NCBI GenBank assembly: GCA_963808965.1
Contig: CAWEHU010000024.1
Location: 5,650 to 69,649, forward strand
Length of the DNA stretch: 64,000 nt
Direction: 5' to 3'
Source: CAWEHU01 sp963808965
GTDB taxonomy: Bacteria > Pseudomonadota > Alphaproteobacteria > Acetobacterales > Acetobacteraceae
The first letter of the stretch is position 1. Each line of letters starts with the position of its first letter. Under the pieces are notes generated by a model. The model did no database searches. It was not told where the DNA came from and worked only from the letters and a program-made list of their open reading frames with translations. This document shows, in pieces, positions 25,296-34,117 of the stretch. A program made the position numbers and the translations under genes.

Positions 25296-26678
25296 TCATA
25301 GGGCCTCCGCCGCTTCCGGCACCCGCTCGAGTTGGGCGAGATCGTCAAAGTATTGCGCCATCCGCACGAGCTTCGGGGCCGATACGCCGACCCCGCCGCA
25401 GAAATGCACAAAGCCCTTCCGGTCCTTCACGTCGGCATAGGAGCTGTGATGCAGGCTCGCATGGCGATCGAGAATCGCCGGATCGAAGCCACCGAGTTTA
25501 TGAAAGATGTAGTTGGCAAACGGCTGATCGTAGCAGTTGAATACATCTCGTCTGCCCTGCGCGGCGGCATAGGCGTCGGCGACAGCGACGATCGTGCGGA
25601 AGCTGTCCGCGGCTCTTTCGAGAGAAGGTATGCCGATCGCGCCACTTGACAGGCCCCGCGTATAGGCTGGGCGAAATCGGTCGTCGGCGTGAAACAAGGG
25701 TTCACCATAAAAATCGTAGTCGAACATCTCTCGCTCAGGCAGAAAGGAGATGTTGTCCGATAGAAGAATGTCCATCATCAGGTCATCGAGCGGCCGATCG
25801 AATACCACGTCGGTATCCACGTAGAGCAGAGGCTGGTGAGCTTTCGCGAACGGGATCTCATCCACTGTATAGCGCGCGAGAGTAAATCCGAGCACGTCGA
25901 CCGGATTGCACCGATGCAGATGCGTTTGCGCGCGGAGAGCGGAGGGTATCAGGGGAGCCATTTCCTCTGATGTCCGATCAGTCAGGATCAGCACGCTCCC
26001 GGACCAGCGCGCGAACCGGGCAAGTGAAGCCAGCGCGATCTCAAGACACTCGAAGATCCCGTCATCACCGAATGCGGTGAAATAGATCAGCGGTTGGTAT
26101 CGGTGCATCCGCTCTACCCGCCATCCGCCATACAGAAGATCAAGTGAACCGGCTTCGGCCCGCTTGCGCTTCAGCGGATTTCCCACGGCGTAGCTCCGGA
26201 GATCGACTAGCATGTCTCCGACCACCATTCGGAAATCGGGCGCGAAGCGAACCGTGTCGGCGGAGATCGTGCGCCGCCTCGTTTGAGCGACCCAGTCCTT
26301 CGTGGCGACTTCACGAATTTCGGTCAGAACATCGTTTCTCAGGGGTAGGAACGCTTCCCACTCTCTCGCCTGCACGCGGGAGAGAGTGATGCGGCCATCC
26401 GGCTCGGCCGCGACGTATAAGTGCCCGCTCCGAAGCGCGACGACCCCGTCCGGGCAGGCCTCCACCGTGAATTCCTGTCCCTCGCCAGATTGGCAGGGAG
26501 CTCCGCTGTCCTCCATCGCGAAGCCTCCCGTCCCGAATATTGCGACAGGGCACGGAGCATCATTCGCGGGTAGATAGAGCAACTTCCCGGTCGGATGACC
26601 GGGGGCGAGGACCAAGTTGCTCGGGCTCGAGACGAAAGGGCCATGCCGCAACTCCAGCGTCGCCGGATCTACGAACAC
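25296..26678 (-). CDS. putative glycosyltransferase, two-part protein
   Basis: About 460 residues, from a GTG at 26678; the homologous frame seems to extend upstream (QLITYFGTTVFVDPATLELR) but has no ATG before a stop. The first 130 residues are beta-rich (FVDPATLELRHGPFVSS, GHLYVAAEPDGRI). The second half looks like a GT-A/GT8-like sugar transferase: QPLIYFTAFGDDGIFECLEI, LLYVDTDVVFDRPLDDLM with a D-x-D pair, FRPAYTRGLSSGAIGIPS, and FNCYDQPFANYIFHKLG. The context is a polysaccharide locus. Function is inferred from the fold-like pattern only. Confidence 0.55.
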   Translation of the reverse strand: MFVDPATLELRHGPFVSSPSNLVLAPGHPTGKLLYLPANDAPCPVAIFGTGGFAMEDSGAPCQSGEGQEFTVEACPDGVVALRSGHLYVAAEPDGRITLSRVQAREWEAFLPLRNDVLTEIREVATKDWVAQTRRRTISADTVRFAPDFRMVVGDMLVDLRSYAVGNPLKRKRAEAGSLDLLYGGWRVERMHRYQPLIYFTAFGDDGIFECLEIALASLARFARWSGSVLILTDRTSEEMAPLIPSALRAQTHLHRCNPVDVLGFTLARYTVDEIPFAKAHQPLLYVDTDVVFDRPLDDLMMDILLSDNISFLPEREMFDYDFYGEPLFHADDRFRPAYTRGLSSGAIGIPSLERAADSFRTIVAVADAYAAAQGRRDVFNCYDQPFANYIFHKLGGFDPAILDRHASLHHSSYADVKDRKGFVHFCGGVGVSAPKLVRMAQYFDDLAQLERVPEAAEAL

Positions 26679-26923
26679 CGTGGTCCCGAAATAAGTGATA
26701 AGCTGGCGCTGAGTTCTCTTGCAGCATTAACTTTCTAGAGATTTGAGACGACGGTTATCCGCAGGGTGCGCGCGTTTATCGGTGGAAGCCGGAGCGGAGT
26801 CCAGCGCGCGGTAGAAAGACTTCACCTTCCCGACAACCGGGATTAAAAGGCGGCGGATTGCAGACCGGGAACGGGGATCAGGGCCAGTTCGGCTCCGGCC
26901 AGGCTGCGTGGCAGGAGCAGTTT

Positions 26924-27703
26924 ATGTCCGTCCGGCTCGGGGTGGGGATCATTACGTATAACCGGGCGCAGGTCGTCGCCGAAACCGTGGCCCGGGTGCT
27001 CGCTCATACGCGGCACCCGTTCGCGCTCGCGGTGGCCGACGACGGATCGGAGGACGGGACGGCGGAGCGGTTGCGAGAGAAGGGTGTCCAGGTGGTCTCA
27101 GGCCGCAACATGGGCATTGCCTGGAACAAGAATCGGGCCCTGTTCTATCTGATCGGCATCCTGAGCTGTGACGTGGTCATCCTCCTGGAGGACGATTCGA
27201 GGCCGAACCAAGACGGATGGGAGCGCGAGTGGATAGAGGGAACGCGCAAATGGGGCCACAACAACTTAGCCGGTGACTGGTTCGACAAAAGTTTCCTCGC
27301 GGGCACTGGCATCGCCGAGGACCCAATTCAGAGCATCGACGTCTCTGCCCAGTGCAGCGCCTACGCGCGAGAGGCGATCCTGTTCGGAGGCTACATGGAT
27401 AACCGCTTCAAGCGCTACGGATTCGAGCACGTAGAACACTCGCTCCGGCTGATGCGCTTCGGATACGGCGGCGAGTACCGGGAGGTGGCGGGCATTCATC
27501 GCCCTGTTTACCTGCTCATCAAGGGGGGCGTGACCGTCACTCATCCGCCCAGCCACGGCACCAAGGAGGATATCGATCGCAACCAAGCCCTATGTCAGCA
27601 GCTCCTGCGTGACCAGACATATAGGGCTCCTTGGCGCGACGATCAGGAAATGACGCAATTTCGCGACGAGATGCGCGCTGCTGCAAGCGGCCGCGCTCAG
27701 TAA
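26924..27703 (+). CDS. glycosyltransferase family 2
   Basis: A 259-residue enzyme starting at the ATG after AGGAG. RLGVGIITYNRAQVVAETVA and AVADDGSEDGTAERLREKG are the GT2 nucleotide site; VVILLEDDSRPNQDGWERE supplies the acidic metal site. CSAYAREAILFGGYMDNRFK and GFEHVEHSLRLMRFGYG form the acceptor side. It is divergent from the 25296 gene across a 245-base gap (26679-26923) that presumably holds both promoters, and is followed at 24 bases by the giant glycosyltransferase. Donor unknown. Confidence 0.75.
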   Translation: MSVRLGVGIITYNRAQVVAETVARVLAHTRHPFALAVADDGSEDGTAERLREKGVQVVSGRNMGIAWNKNRALFYLIGILSCDVVILLEDDSRPNQDGWEREWIEGTRKWGHNNLAGDWFDKSFLAGTGIAEDPIQSIDVSAQCSAYAREAILFGGYMDNRFKRYGFEHVEHSLRLMRFGYGGEYREVAGIHRPVYLLIKGGVTVTHPPSHGTKEDIDRNQALCQQLLRDQTYRAPWRDDQEMTQFRDEMRAAASGRAQ

Positions 27704-27727
27704 GCCAGCGATCACGCGAGCGTAGCG

Positions 27728-30700
27728 GTGCAGAATCGTTATTTATTCAAGACCATCGAGTCGCTGCAAAGTTTTGGTCAGGAGCCCGCCGCGAGTCCGG
27801 TCGACACCCTGGGCGATAATCTCGGCGGGTTCTTCGATCGCGATTGGTATGTTCGCCGCTATCCGGATGTCGGTGCCGCAAAGCTCGATCCCTTGCAGCA
27901 TTACCTGAACTACGGAGCCGCCGAGAACCGGGACCCCAACCCGTTTTTCGACGCGGCCTGGTATCTCCAGCAGAACCCGGATGTCGCACGGGCCAAGATC
28001 AACCCACTTCTCCATTATCTCCAGCACGGCGGGGCGGAGCTGCGCAACCCGCATCCCCGTTTCGATGCAGCCTTCTACGTCAGCGAGCATCCGGAGGCGA
28101 CACTCAATCCCCTGCTGTTCCATCTTCGGGTAGGGGTCTCGCGCGGCTGGCCGACCGAGAACGTGATTGAGATCGACAAATATCTCCCATCCGGCGCCGG
28201 ACCGTTCCGTAACCAGGACGGAGTTGCCGTCGACATCGTCATTCCCGTCTATCGCGGACTGGATCAGACGCGGCGTTGCATCGAAAGCCTGCGGCGGGAT
28301 CCCGATCGCCCGCCCGGCCGGATTATCGTGATCGATGACTGCTCTCCTGAGCCGAAACTGTCCGCGTGGCTCGATCGGCAGGCCGGGCGTGGCACCATTA
28401 CGCTGTTGCGCAATCCCCGCAATCTCGGCTTCGTCGCCTCGGTCAACCAGGGCATACGAGCGGCCGGCGAGCGCGATATCGTGCTGCTCAACAGCGACAC
28501 CGAGGTACCGCATGGGTGGCTGCAAAGGCTGGCAGCCCAGGCCTATGCCGCGCCACGCATCGGCTCCGTCTCGCCTTTTTCAAATAATGCAACCATTTGT
28601 AGCTATCCGTCCGTGGATGGCGCCCCGCTCGCCTTTGAACTGCCGCTCGCCGATCTCGATTCTGCGTGCAGGAAGGCGAACGCCGGGCGTTTCGTCGTAG
28701 TCCCGACGACGGTCGGGTTCTGCATGTATATTCGCCGCGCCTGCATCGACGAAACCGGATTGTTTGATGAACAGGCCTTCCGGCGCGGTTATGGCGAGGA
28801 GAATGATTTCTGTATGCGCGCGGCCGCGCGTGGGTGGACCCATCGGCTCGCTTGCGACACCTTCGTCTATCACGAAGGGGGCGTAAGCTTCGGCAAGGAC
28901 TCGCCCGAACTGAAACGCAGTCGCGGCGTTCTGCTGCGCCGCCATCCCGATTACGAGCGCGCCGTTGCCCGGCATGTCCGGCTGGATGCCGCCGGGCCTT
29001 TCCGGTTCGCCATCACGGCCGAGCTGTTTCGCAAATCCGGGCGCCCCACGGTGCTGCTCGTCAGCCACGCCTTGGGAGGCGGGGTGCCGCGCCATCTCGA
29101 TGACCTCCGCAGAGCGGCCGGCGCGTCGGCGAATTTCCTGCTGCTCAAAGGGACTCCGAGGGGCATCGCGTTATCGGTCCCCGCTCTGCCGGGCCATCCG
29201 GTCCTCAGTCTTGGGGAGGATCGGCTGGAGGATCTGGCGCTGTTCCTGCGTTCCGCCGGCGTGACCCGTCTGCACCTGCACCACATGCTTGGCATGCGCC
29301 TCGATGTGCGGCAACTCATCCACATGCTGGACGTGCCGTTCGACTTCACCGTGCATGACTACTTCACGATATGCCCTCGGGTTAATCTCCTGCCCACGAT
29401 GGACTCGCAGCATTGCGGTGAACCCGCGCCTGCCTTGTGCAATGATTGCATCGCCCAGAGCCCCGCGAACGGTGCCCGCGACATCCAGGACTGGCGACAC
29501 GCGCATCGCTGGATTTTTCTTGAGGCCGACCGTGTCATCTGCCCGAGCGAGGACGTGCGAAATCGGCTGGCCCGCTACGGCCTCGATCGCAAGGCCGTGG
29601 TCGTTCCGCATGAGCCGGTCGCGCGGGCGCCGTGGCCGCTCCATGTCCCCGCGCCTCGCGGACGCAAGTTGCGGGTCGCCGTGTTGGGTGTTCTCGCTGA
29701 TCAGAAAGGCGCCCCGACGGTTGCCGCTGTCGCCGAGGCCGCTGATCCAGGGCGAATCGAAATTCACCTGATCGGCTATCCGGAGCTGGAATTACCCGAG
29801 CCAGCCCGTGCGCGCATCAAGCGGACCGGCCGCTATGAAGAGGCCGAGCTGCCTGCTCTGCTCGCACGTTTGCGGCCGCACGTCGTCTGGTTCCCCGCGC
29901 AATGGCCTGAAACGTACAGCTACACGTTGAGCGCCGCGATCGAGGCCGGGCTGCCGATCGTTGCTTCCGACATCGGAGCTTTCACGGAACGACTGGCCGG
30001 CCGGCCGCTCACTTGGCTCGTCGATCCCGCTGCACCGCCCGCGACCTGGATCGACGTTTTCGAAAGCGTGCGTTCCGCCGTGCAGGCCGAAATTCCGAAG
30101 CCGAAGCTGCGCCGGCCGCAGGGAGATTTCTATGCCGCCCCCTATCTGCGCGCCGTCACGCAGCAGAGCGCGGACAAACGTGCTCGCGCCCCATCCACGC
30201 CCGGGCGCCGCTCGATCGTGCTGATTCCCGAGCGGCTTGATACCGGTTGCCTCAGCCCTTGCGCCTACATCCGTTTGCTATCGCCGCTCGATCATCCTGC
30301 TATCGGCGGCGACGCGGAGGTGATCGTTGCTGATGCGGAGCAAGCGCTTTGCTATCGGCCGGATGTGATCGTGACGCACCGGCACGGTGTACGTGACCTG
30401 GATCTCGCGGACGCTCTCGCGACCCATTGCAGCACCAATGGCATCGCGTTGCTCTACGATCTCGACGACGACCTGCTCGACCTGCCCCCCGAGCACCCCG
30501 ACACCGAAATCCTGGCGGCTCGTGCTGCGGTGGTCGCGCGCATGGTGCGCGCCGCCTCCTCTGTCTGGGTCTCGACGCCCGTGTTGCGAAAGCGGGTGCT
30601 GCGGCTTCGCAAAGATGCGGTCGTGGTGCCGAACGGATTGGATGAGCGTCTCTGGCCGGAGAGGCCGCCGCCCTCCGGTCCACGCGCCGGCCCGGTGCGG

Positions 30701-31279
30701 ATTCTTTTCATGGGCACGGCCACGCACGACGCTGACCTGGCGCTCATCGAGCCCGCGCTACGGCGCGTTCGCGCCGAATTCGGCAACCGCGTTTCTATCG
30801 ACATCATCGGCGTGACCACGAGAAGCGACCTGCCGGCTGGCATCAAGCGTCTGGATATTCCGAGCCCCGCGGCCGCCTCATATCCGGCTTTCGTGAATTG
30901 GCTGACGCGGCAACCCGGATGGGACATTGGTCTGGCTCCCCTCACAGACACGCCGTTCAACGGTGCGAAATCCTCGATCAAGGCTCTCGACTACGCGGCG
31001 CTTGGTATGCTGACGCTCGCTTCGGACATGAGTGTATACCGGGGTTCCCTAGCCGATGGGCCTGGCGGCTTGCTGCTGCCGAACATTGCGGATGCCTGGT
31101 ACGCCGCCATCAGCCGGCTGATCCGAAACCCGCTGCTTCGCCATAGGCTGAGCAATGGAGCGCACGAGGCATATGCGCGACAGCACACGCTCGCCGCACA
31201 GGCCGCCTTACGCCGGGAGCTATGGCATCAACTGGCGCCCACTCCTGCGGTCCCTCTAGTCAAACGCGCTCGGTGCTGA
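27728..31279 (+). CDS. multi-domain glycosyltransferase (GT2 plus two GT4-like modules)
   Basis: 1183 residues from a GTG. Residues 35-135 carry three copies of a repeat built on FF/FD-x-x-W/F-Y-V/L-x-x-x-PDV followed by NPLLHYLxxGxxE (at about 36, 73 and 112), a module seen in front of surface-polysaccharide glycosyltransferases. Residues about 168-400 are GT2 (VDIVIPVYRGLDQTRRCIES, IVLLNSDTEVPHGWLQRL). About 440-800 and 830-1165 resemble two GT-B modules (VLLVSHALGGGVPRHLDDL; YSYTLSAAIEAGLPIVASD; VWVSTPVLRKRVLRLRKDAV; RILFMGTATHDADLALIEP). One protein may therefore add several sugars in sequence to the polymer whose precursors are made by rfbBACD. Confidence 0.8.
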   Translation: MQNRYLFKTIESLQSFGQEPAASPVDTLGDNLGGFFDRDWYVRRYPDVGAAKLDPLQHYLNYGAAENRDPNPFFDAAWYLQQNPDVARAKINPLLHYLQHGGAELRNPHPRFDAAFYVSEHPEATLNPLLFHLRVGVSRGWPTENVIEIDKYLPSGAGPFRNQDGVAVDIVIPVYRGLDQTRRCIESLRRDPDRPPGRIIVIDDCSPEPKLSAWLDRQAGRGTITLLRNPRNLGFVASVNQGIRAAGERDIVLLNSDTEVPHGWLQRLAAQAYAAPRIGSVSPFSNNATICSYPSVDGAPLAFELPLADLDSACRKANAGRFVVVPTTVGFCMYIRRACIDETGLFDEQAFRRGYGEENDFCMRAAARGWTHRLACDTFVYHEGGVSFGKDSPELKRSRGVLLRRHPDYERAVARHVRLDAAGPFRFAITAELFRKSGRPTVLLVSHALGGGVPRHLDDLRRAAGASANFLLLKGTPRGIALSVPALPGHPVLSLGEDRLEDLALFLRSAGVTRLHLHHMLGMRLDVRQLIHMLDVPFDFTVHDYFTICPRVNLLPTMDSQHCGEPAPALCNDCIAQSPANGARDIQDWRHAHRWIFLEADRVICPSEDVRNRLARYGLDRKAVVVPHEPVARAPWPLHVPAPRGRKLRVAVLGVLADQKGAPTVAAVAEAADPGRIEIHLIGYPELELPEPARARIKRTGRYEEAELPALLARLRPHVVWFPAQWPETYSYTLSAAIEAGLPIVASDIGAFTERLAGRPLTWLVDPAAPPATWIDVFESVRSAVQAEIPKPKLRRPQGDFYAAPYLRAVTQQSADKRARAPSTPGRRSIVLIPERLDTGCLSPCAYIRLLSPLDHPAIGGDAEVIVADAEQALCYRPDVIVTHRHGVRDLDLADALATHCSTNGIALLYDLDDDLLDLPPEHPDTEILAARAAVVARMVRAASSVWVSTPVLRKRVLRLRKDAVVVPNGLDERLWPERPPPSGPRAGPVRILFMGTATHDADLALIEPALRRVRAEFGNRVSIDIIGVTTRSDLPAGIKRLDIPSPAAASYPAFVNWLTRQPGWDIGLAPLTDTPFNGAKSSIKALDYAALGMLTLASDMSVYRGSLADGPGGLLLPNIADAWYAAISRLIRNPLLRHRLSNGAHEAYARQHTLAAQAALRRELWHQLAPTPAVPLVKRARC

Positions 31280-31307
31280 TCCCGTTCGGACCTCCAAGGA
31301 GGAACTG

Positions 31308-31382
31308 ATGCCGCGGTACGAGGGGCCAGTCGTCGATGCGCACCAGCATTTCTGGGACCGAACAGGTCCGCCTGGGTCCTGA
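31308..31382 (+). pseudogene. 5' stub of an amidohydrolase gene
   Basis: An ideal AAGGAGGAACTG ribosome site precedes an ATG encoding PRYEGPVVDAHQHFWDRTG and a stop after 24 codons. VVDAHQHFWD is the metal-binding opening (HxH) of amidohydrolase-2 family lactonases. The remaining 250 or so residues are missing; downstream sequence belongs to an antisense small gene. Such amidohydrolases are commonly beside enolase-superfamily genes, as here. Confidence 0.75.
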
Positions 31383-31394
31383 TCGGCGGCTCAT

Positions 31395-31595
31395 TCAAGC
31401 GATCCCGAGCCAGACCCCGAGGCCGTGCAGGATTCCGACCGGGAAAACGATCGCGCCGGTGACCAAAAAACCCCAGAGCCGATCCTCGGCACAGTTCACG
31501 ATGTGGGTCAGCCAGGCGCAATAGATCGTCAGCAGGAACAGGAGTGAACCGCCCGCCTCTGCCGGGTGCATTGGACCGTAGTTGCGGTAACGCAT
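31395..31595 (-). CDS. small membrane protein, unknown function
   Basis: A 66-residue protein with two hydrophobic segments (GGSLLFLLTIYCAWLTHIV and WGFLVTGAIVFPVGILHGLGVWLG) split by a short acidic loop NCAEDRL. The topology and composition look genuine, not shadow-like. No family is recognised. It lies antisense between the amidohydrolase stub and the enolase-superfamily gene. The rest of 31280-31737 holds no other gene. Confidence 0.5.
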   Translation of the reverse strand: MRYRNYGPMHPAEAGGSLLFLLTIYCAWLTHIVNCAEDRLWGFLVTGAIVFPVGILHGLGVWLGIA

Positions 31596-31737
31596 TACGC
31601 TAGCCTCCTCATGCCGACGATCGCTGCCAGGAGAACCGTGCGCTCCGCACGGTCCTTCGCAACCACGGCTAAGCCCCGGCTTTTACCATATCGCCCATTC
31701 GGCCGCTCCAGATAAGAATTGGAATCGCGAGCAGAAG

Positions 31738-32871
31738 ATGAAGATCACGCGCGTCCACACCCACGTCCTTGCAGCCGAGCTGTCGCAAGCCTTTGCCTAT
31801 TCGCGAGCCTGGTATGACACGCGCATGGCCATGATTGTTGAAATCGAGACCGACAGCGGCCTCGTCGGATGGGGCGAATGCTATGGGCCGGCGTGGATGA
31901 CCGCCGCCGTCGTGAAGAGTGTGTCGCCCTGGTTGGTTGGCGCGGACCCGCTGCGCACGGATTGGTTGTGGCAAGAAATTTACGCCCGGTTGCGCGATCA
32001 CGGGCAAAAGGGCGTCGTCATCGAAGGGCTGAGCGGCATCGACATTGCGCTCTGGGATATCAAGGGCAAGCACTTCGGCGTTCCGGTCCATCAACTCATG
32101 GGTGGCCCGCTTCGCACGGAGGTGCGCGCGTACGCGACGGGCCTGTACCGGCGGCCCACGGGTGATCCGATCCGGTATCTCGCGGAGGAGGCCGCGGGCT
32201 ACGCCCGGGAGGGGTTCGGAGCCGTCAAGCTGAAGGTCGGCTTCGGGGTCGCGGAGGATGCGCTGATCACCCGCGCCGTGCGCGAGGCGATCGGGGCGGA
32301 TGTCGCGCTCATGGTGGACGCGAACCACGCCTACGATGCGGTCGCGGCGATCCGGCTCGGCAAGTCGATCGAAGAGCTGGACATAAGCTGGTTCGAGGAA
32401 CCGGTTCCGCCGGAAGACCTTGCAGGTTATCGCGAGGTGAAGGCTGCTCTCTCGATTCCGATCGCCGGTGGAGAGTGCGAGTTCACCCGGTTCGGTTTCC
32501 GCGACATCCTGATCTCCCGCGCGCTGGACATCATTCAGCCCGACACCTGCGCGGCGGGTGGCCTGTCCGAGTGCAAGAAGATCGCCGACATGGCCGCGGC
32601 CTTCGGCGTGCGCTACAACCCGCACGTTTGGGGCACCGGAATCGCGATCGCCGCATCGCTGCAACTGCTTGCGGTGTTGCCATCTCACACGCCGCCGTCG
32701 CTTGCCCCCATCGAACCGATTCTCGAGTTCGACCGGACCGAGCATCCGATCCGGCAGGCGTTGCTGACCCCCGCCATCGAGCACCAAAAAGGCGTCGTCG
32801 CCGTCCCGGATGGCCCCGGTCTGGGAATCGAGGTTGATCGCGATGCTTTGGCCCGGTTCGCCGTCCGCTGA
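31738..32871 (+). CDS. mandelate racemase/enolase-superfamily enzyme
   Basis: A 377-residue protein of normal length. N-terminal capping domain (MKITRVHTHVLAAEL, GLVGWGECYGPAWMTAAVV), then the TIM barrel: AVKLKVGFG gives the K-x-K base, LMVDANHAYD the first metal Asp, WFEEPVPPED the Glu, IAGGECEF the second Glu, and NPHVWGTGIAIAASLQ the His base of the MR subgroup. The family abstracts a proton alpha to a carboxylate; members are sugar-acid dehydratases or racemases. Next to the amidohydrolase stub, a sugar-acid or lactone pathway is likely, but the substrate is not assignable. Confidence 0.85.
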   Translation: MKITRVHTHVLAAELSQAFAYSRAWYDTRMAMIVEIETDSGLVGWGECYGPAWMTAAVVKSVSPWLVGADPLRTDWLWQEIYARLRDHGQKGVVIEGLSGIDIALWDIKGKHFGVPVHQLMGGPLRTEVRAYATGLYRRPTGDPIRYLAEEAAGYAREGFGAVKLKVGFGVAEDALITRAVREAIGADVALMVDANHAYDAVAAIRLGKSIEELDISWFEEPVPPEDLAGYREVKAALSIPIAGGECEFTRFGFRDILISRALDIIQPDTCAAGGLSECKKIADMAAAFGVRYNPHVWGTGIAIAASLQLLAVLPSHTPPSLAPIEPILEFDRTEHPIRQALLTPAIEHQKGVVAVPDGPGLGIEVDRDALARFAVR

Positions 32872-32927
32872 TCCGCTTAGCTGGATTCAGGCCCGCGGAG
32901 GCGCAAGTCGAGCAGGAGGGCGGCAGA

Positions 32928-33323
32928 ATGACCGGGCGCAGAATCCCAGCCAGCCATGTAAACCTCAAGCGAGTTTATGACCCGGCTGCTCCGGCCGATG
33001 GCACGCGCCTCCTGATCGACCGCCTCTGGCCGCGAGGCTTGAGCAAAGCGGATGCAGCCGTCGACCGTTGGCTGAAAGAGATCGCACCAGGTACCGAACT
33101 GCGGCGCTGGTTCGGCCACGACCCGGAGCGCTGGCAGGAGTTCCGTCGCCGCTACACCGACGAATTGCGCGAAAATGCGACGGCGCTGGAAGAACTCCGT
33201 GCTCTGGCCCGGAAAGGGACCGTCACCCTGCTCTACGGAGCCCGTGACGAGGAGCACAACGACGCGGTCGTGCTCAGGGATGTATTGCTGGACCGAGAGA
33301 CAGACTCATCACCAGCCCGCTGA
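32928..33323 (+). CDS. DUF488 family protein
   Basis: A 131-residue protein. VNLKRVYDPAAPADGTRLLIDRLWPRGLSK and WLKEIAPGTELRRWFGHDPERW, then FRRRYTDEL and LLYGARDEEHNDAVVLRDVL, match the DUF488 (YeaO-like) family of small cytoplasmic proteins of unknown activity. The start was taken at the ATG following AGGAGGGC. Convergent with the HbpS-like gene with no gap. Confidence 0.8.
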   Translation: MTGRRIPASHVNLKRVYDPAAPADGTRLLIDRLWPRGLSKADAAVDRWLKEIAPGTELRRWFGHDPERWQEFRRRYTDELRENATALEELRALARKGTVTLLYGARDEEHNDAVVLRDVLLDRETDSSPAR

Positions 33324-34106
33324 TTACTTTCCGCCGACCCCGGAGCCCGACCCTATCTGGTTCGCGATCTCTTCCTCCCTGCCGCCGCACGCGGGATGCC
33401 CATAGCCGGACGCGCTTTTACCGTTGGGTCCGATGTCATAGATGATACCGTCATTCCCTTTCGGGTTGGCCCCGGACGGAACTTTGTCCAGCCCAAGCTT
33501 CTGTCGCACGCGCCAGGCCACGTTATGATCGGCGCAAGAGCTGTCGCCACTAACGCCCAGTCCTCCGACCACGCCGTCACCGTTGTAAAGCGCAAGGCCA
33601 CCGCCGAACACGATGACGCCGCCGGCCGCCTTCCCGACCATCGGATCCTTTTCGCTGCCGAATTCTGTCGGCGCGCCTGAGTAGATAATTTCTGGATTTG
33701 CCGGATTGCTCGTCGATATCCCGTACAGCGGCCCGCCGGGCTGCGCTCCCGCGTAGAGGTTCGCGGTTGAGAGCGCAAAAGATTTCAGGCTCACGGCATT
33801 CGCGGTGTTCGCCTTCTCCGCCGCTATGGCGCGGCTTGCGAGCCATTGGTCGCCCGGTTTGCCGCCGCTGAACGTAACGGCGCAGACGATCCCGTCCCTG
33901 TTCACCACCGCAGCCCACTCGTTGTTGTCGAGCCCGCCATTTGCCGGGCCACCGCTCGGCTTGACGCTTTCCTTCAGCGCCGCTGTGAGTTGGTCGTGGC
34001 TCACCGGGCAGGAGTCAGCCGCAAGGGCGCGTTGAGAAACGGGCAACAACGCCGAGCCGACAGCCAGTGCGGCGGAAAGGTGCAGAAACTGGACATGCCG
34101 ATGCAA
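33324..34106 (-). CDS. GlcG/HbpS-type heme-binding-like periplasmic protein
   Basis: A 260-residue secreted protein with a signal peptide (FLHLSAALAVGSALLPVSQRALAAD). The mature core follows the GlcG/HbpS fold: NNEWAAVVNRDGIVCAVTFSG, SRAIAAEKANTANAVSL, GGPLYGIST, VGKAAGGVIVFGGGLALYNGDGVVGGLGVSGDSSCADHNVAWRVR. HbpS proteins bind heme or act as accessory proteins in PQQ-alcohol dehydrogenase clusters. It is the last gene of the xoxF operon, 11 bases after xoxJ. Four mature-chain Cys suggest disulfides. The role here is inferred. Confidence 0.72.
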   Translation of the reverse strand: MHRHVQFLHLSAALAVGSALLPVSQRALAADSCPVSHDQLTAALKESVKPSGGPANGGLDNNEWAAVVNRDGIVCAVTFSGGKPGDQWLASRAIAAEKANTANAVSLKSFALSTANLYAGAQPGGPLYGISTSNPANPEIIYSGAPTEFGSEKDPMVGKAAGGVIVFGGGLALYNGDGVVGGLGVSGDSSCADHNVAWRVRQKLGLDKVPSGANPKGNDGIIYDIGPNGKSASGYGHPACGGREEEIANQIGSGSGVGGK

Positions 34107-34117
34107 GATGCAGCCTC

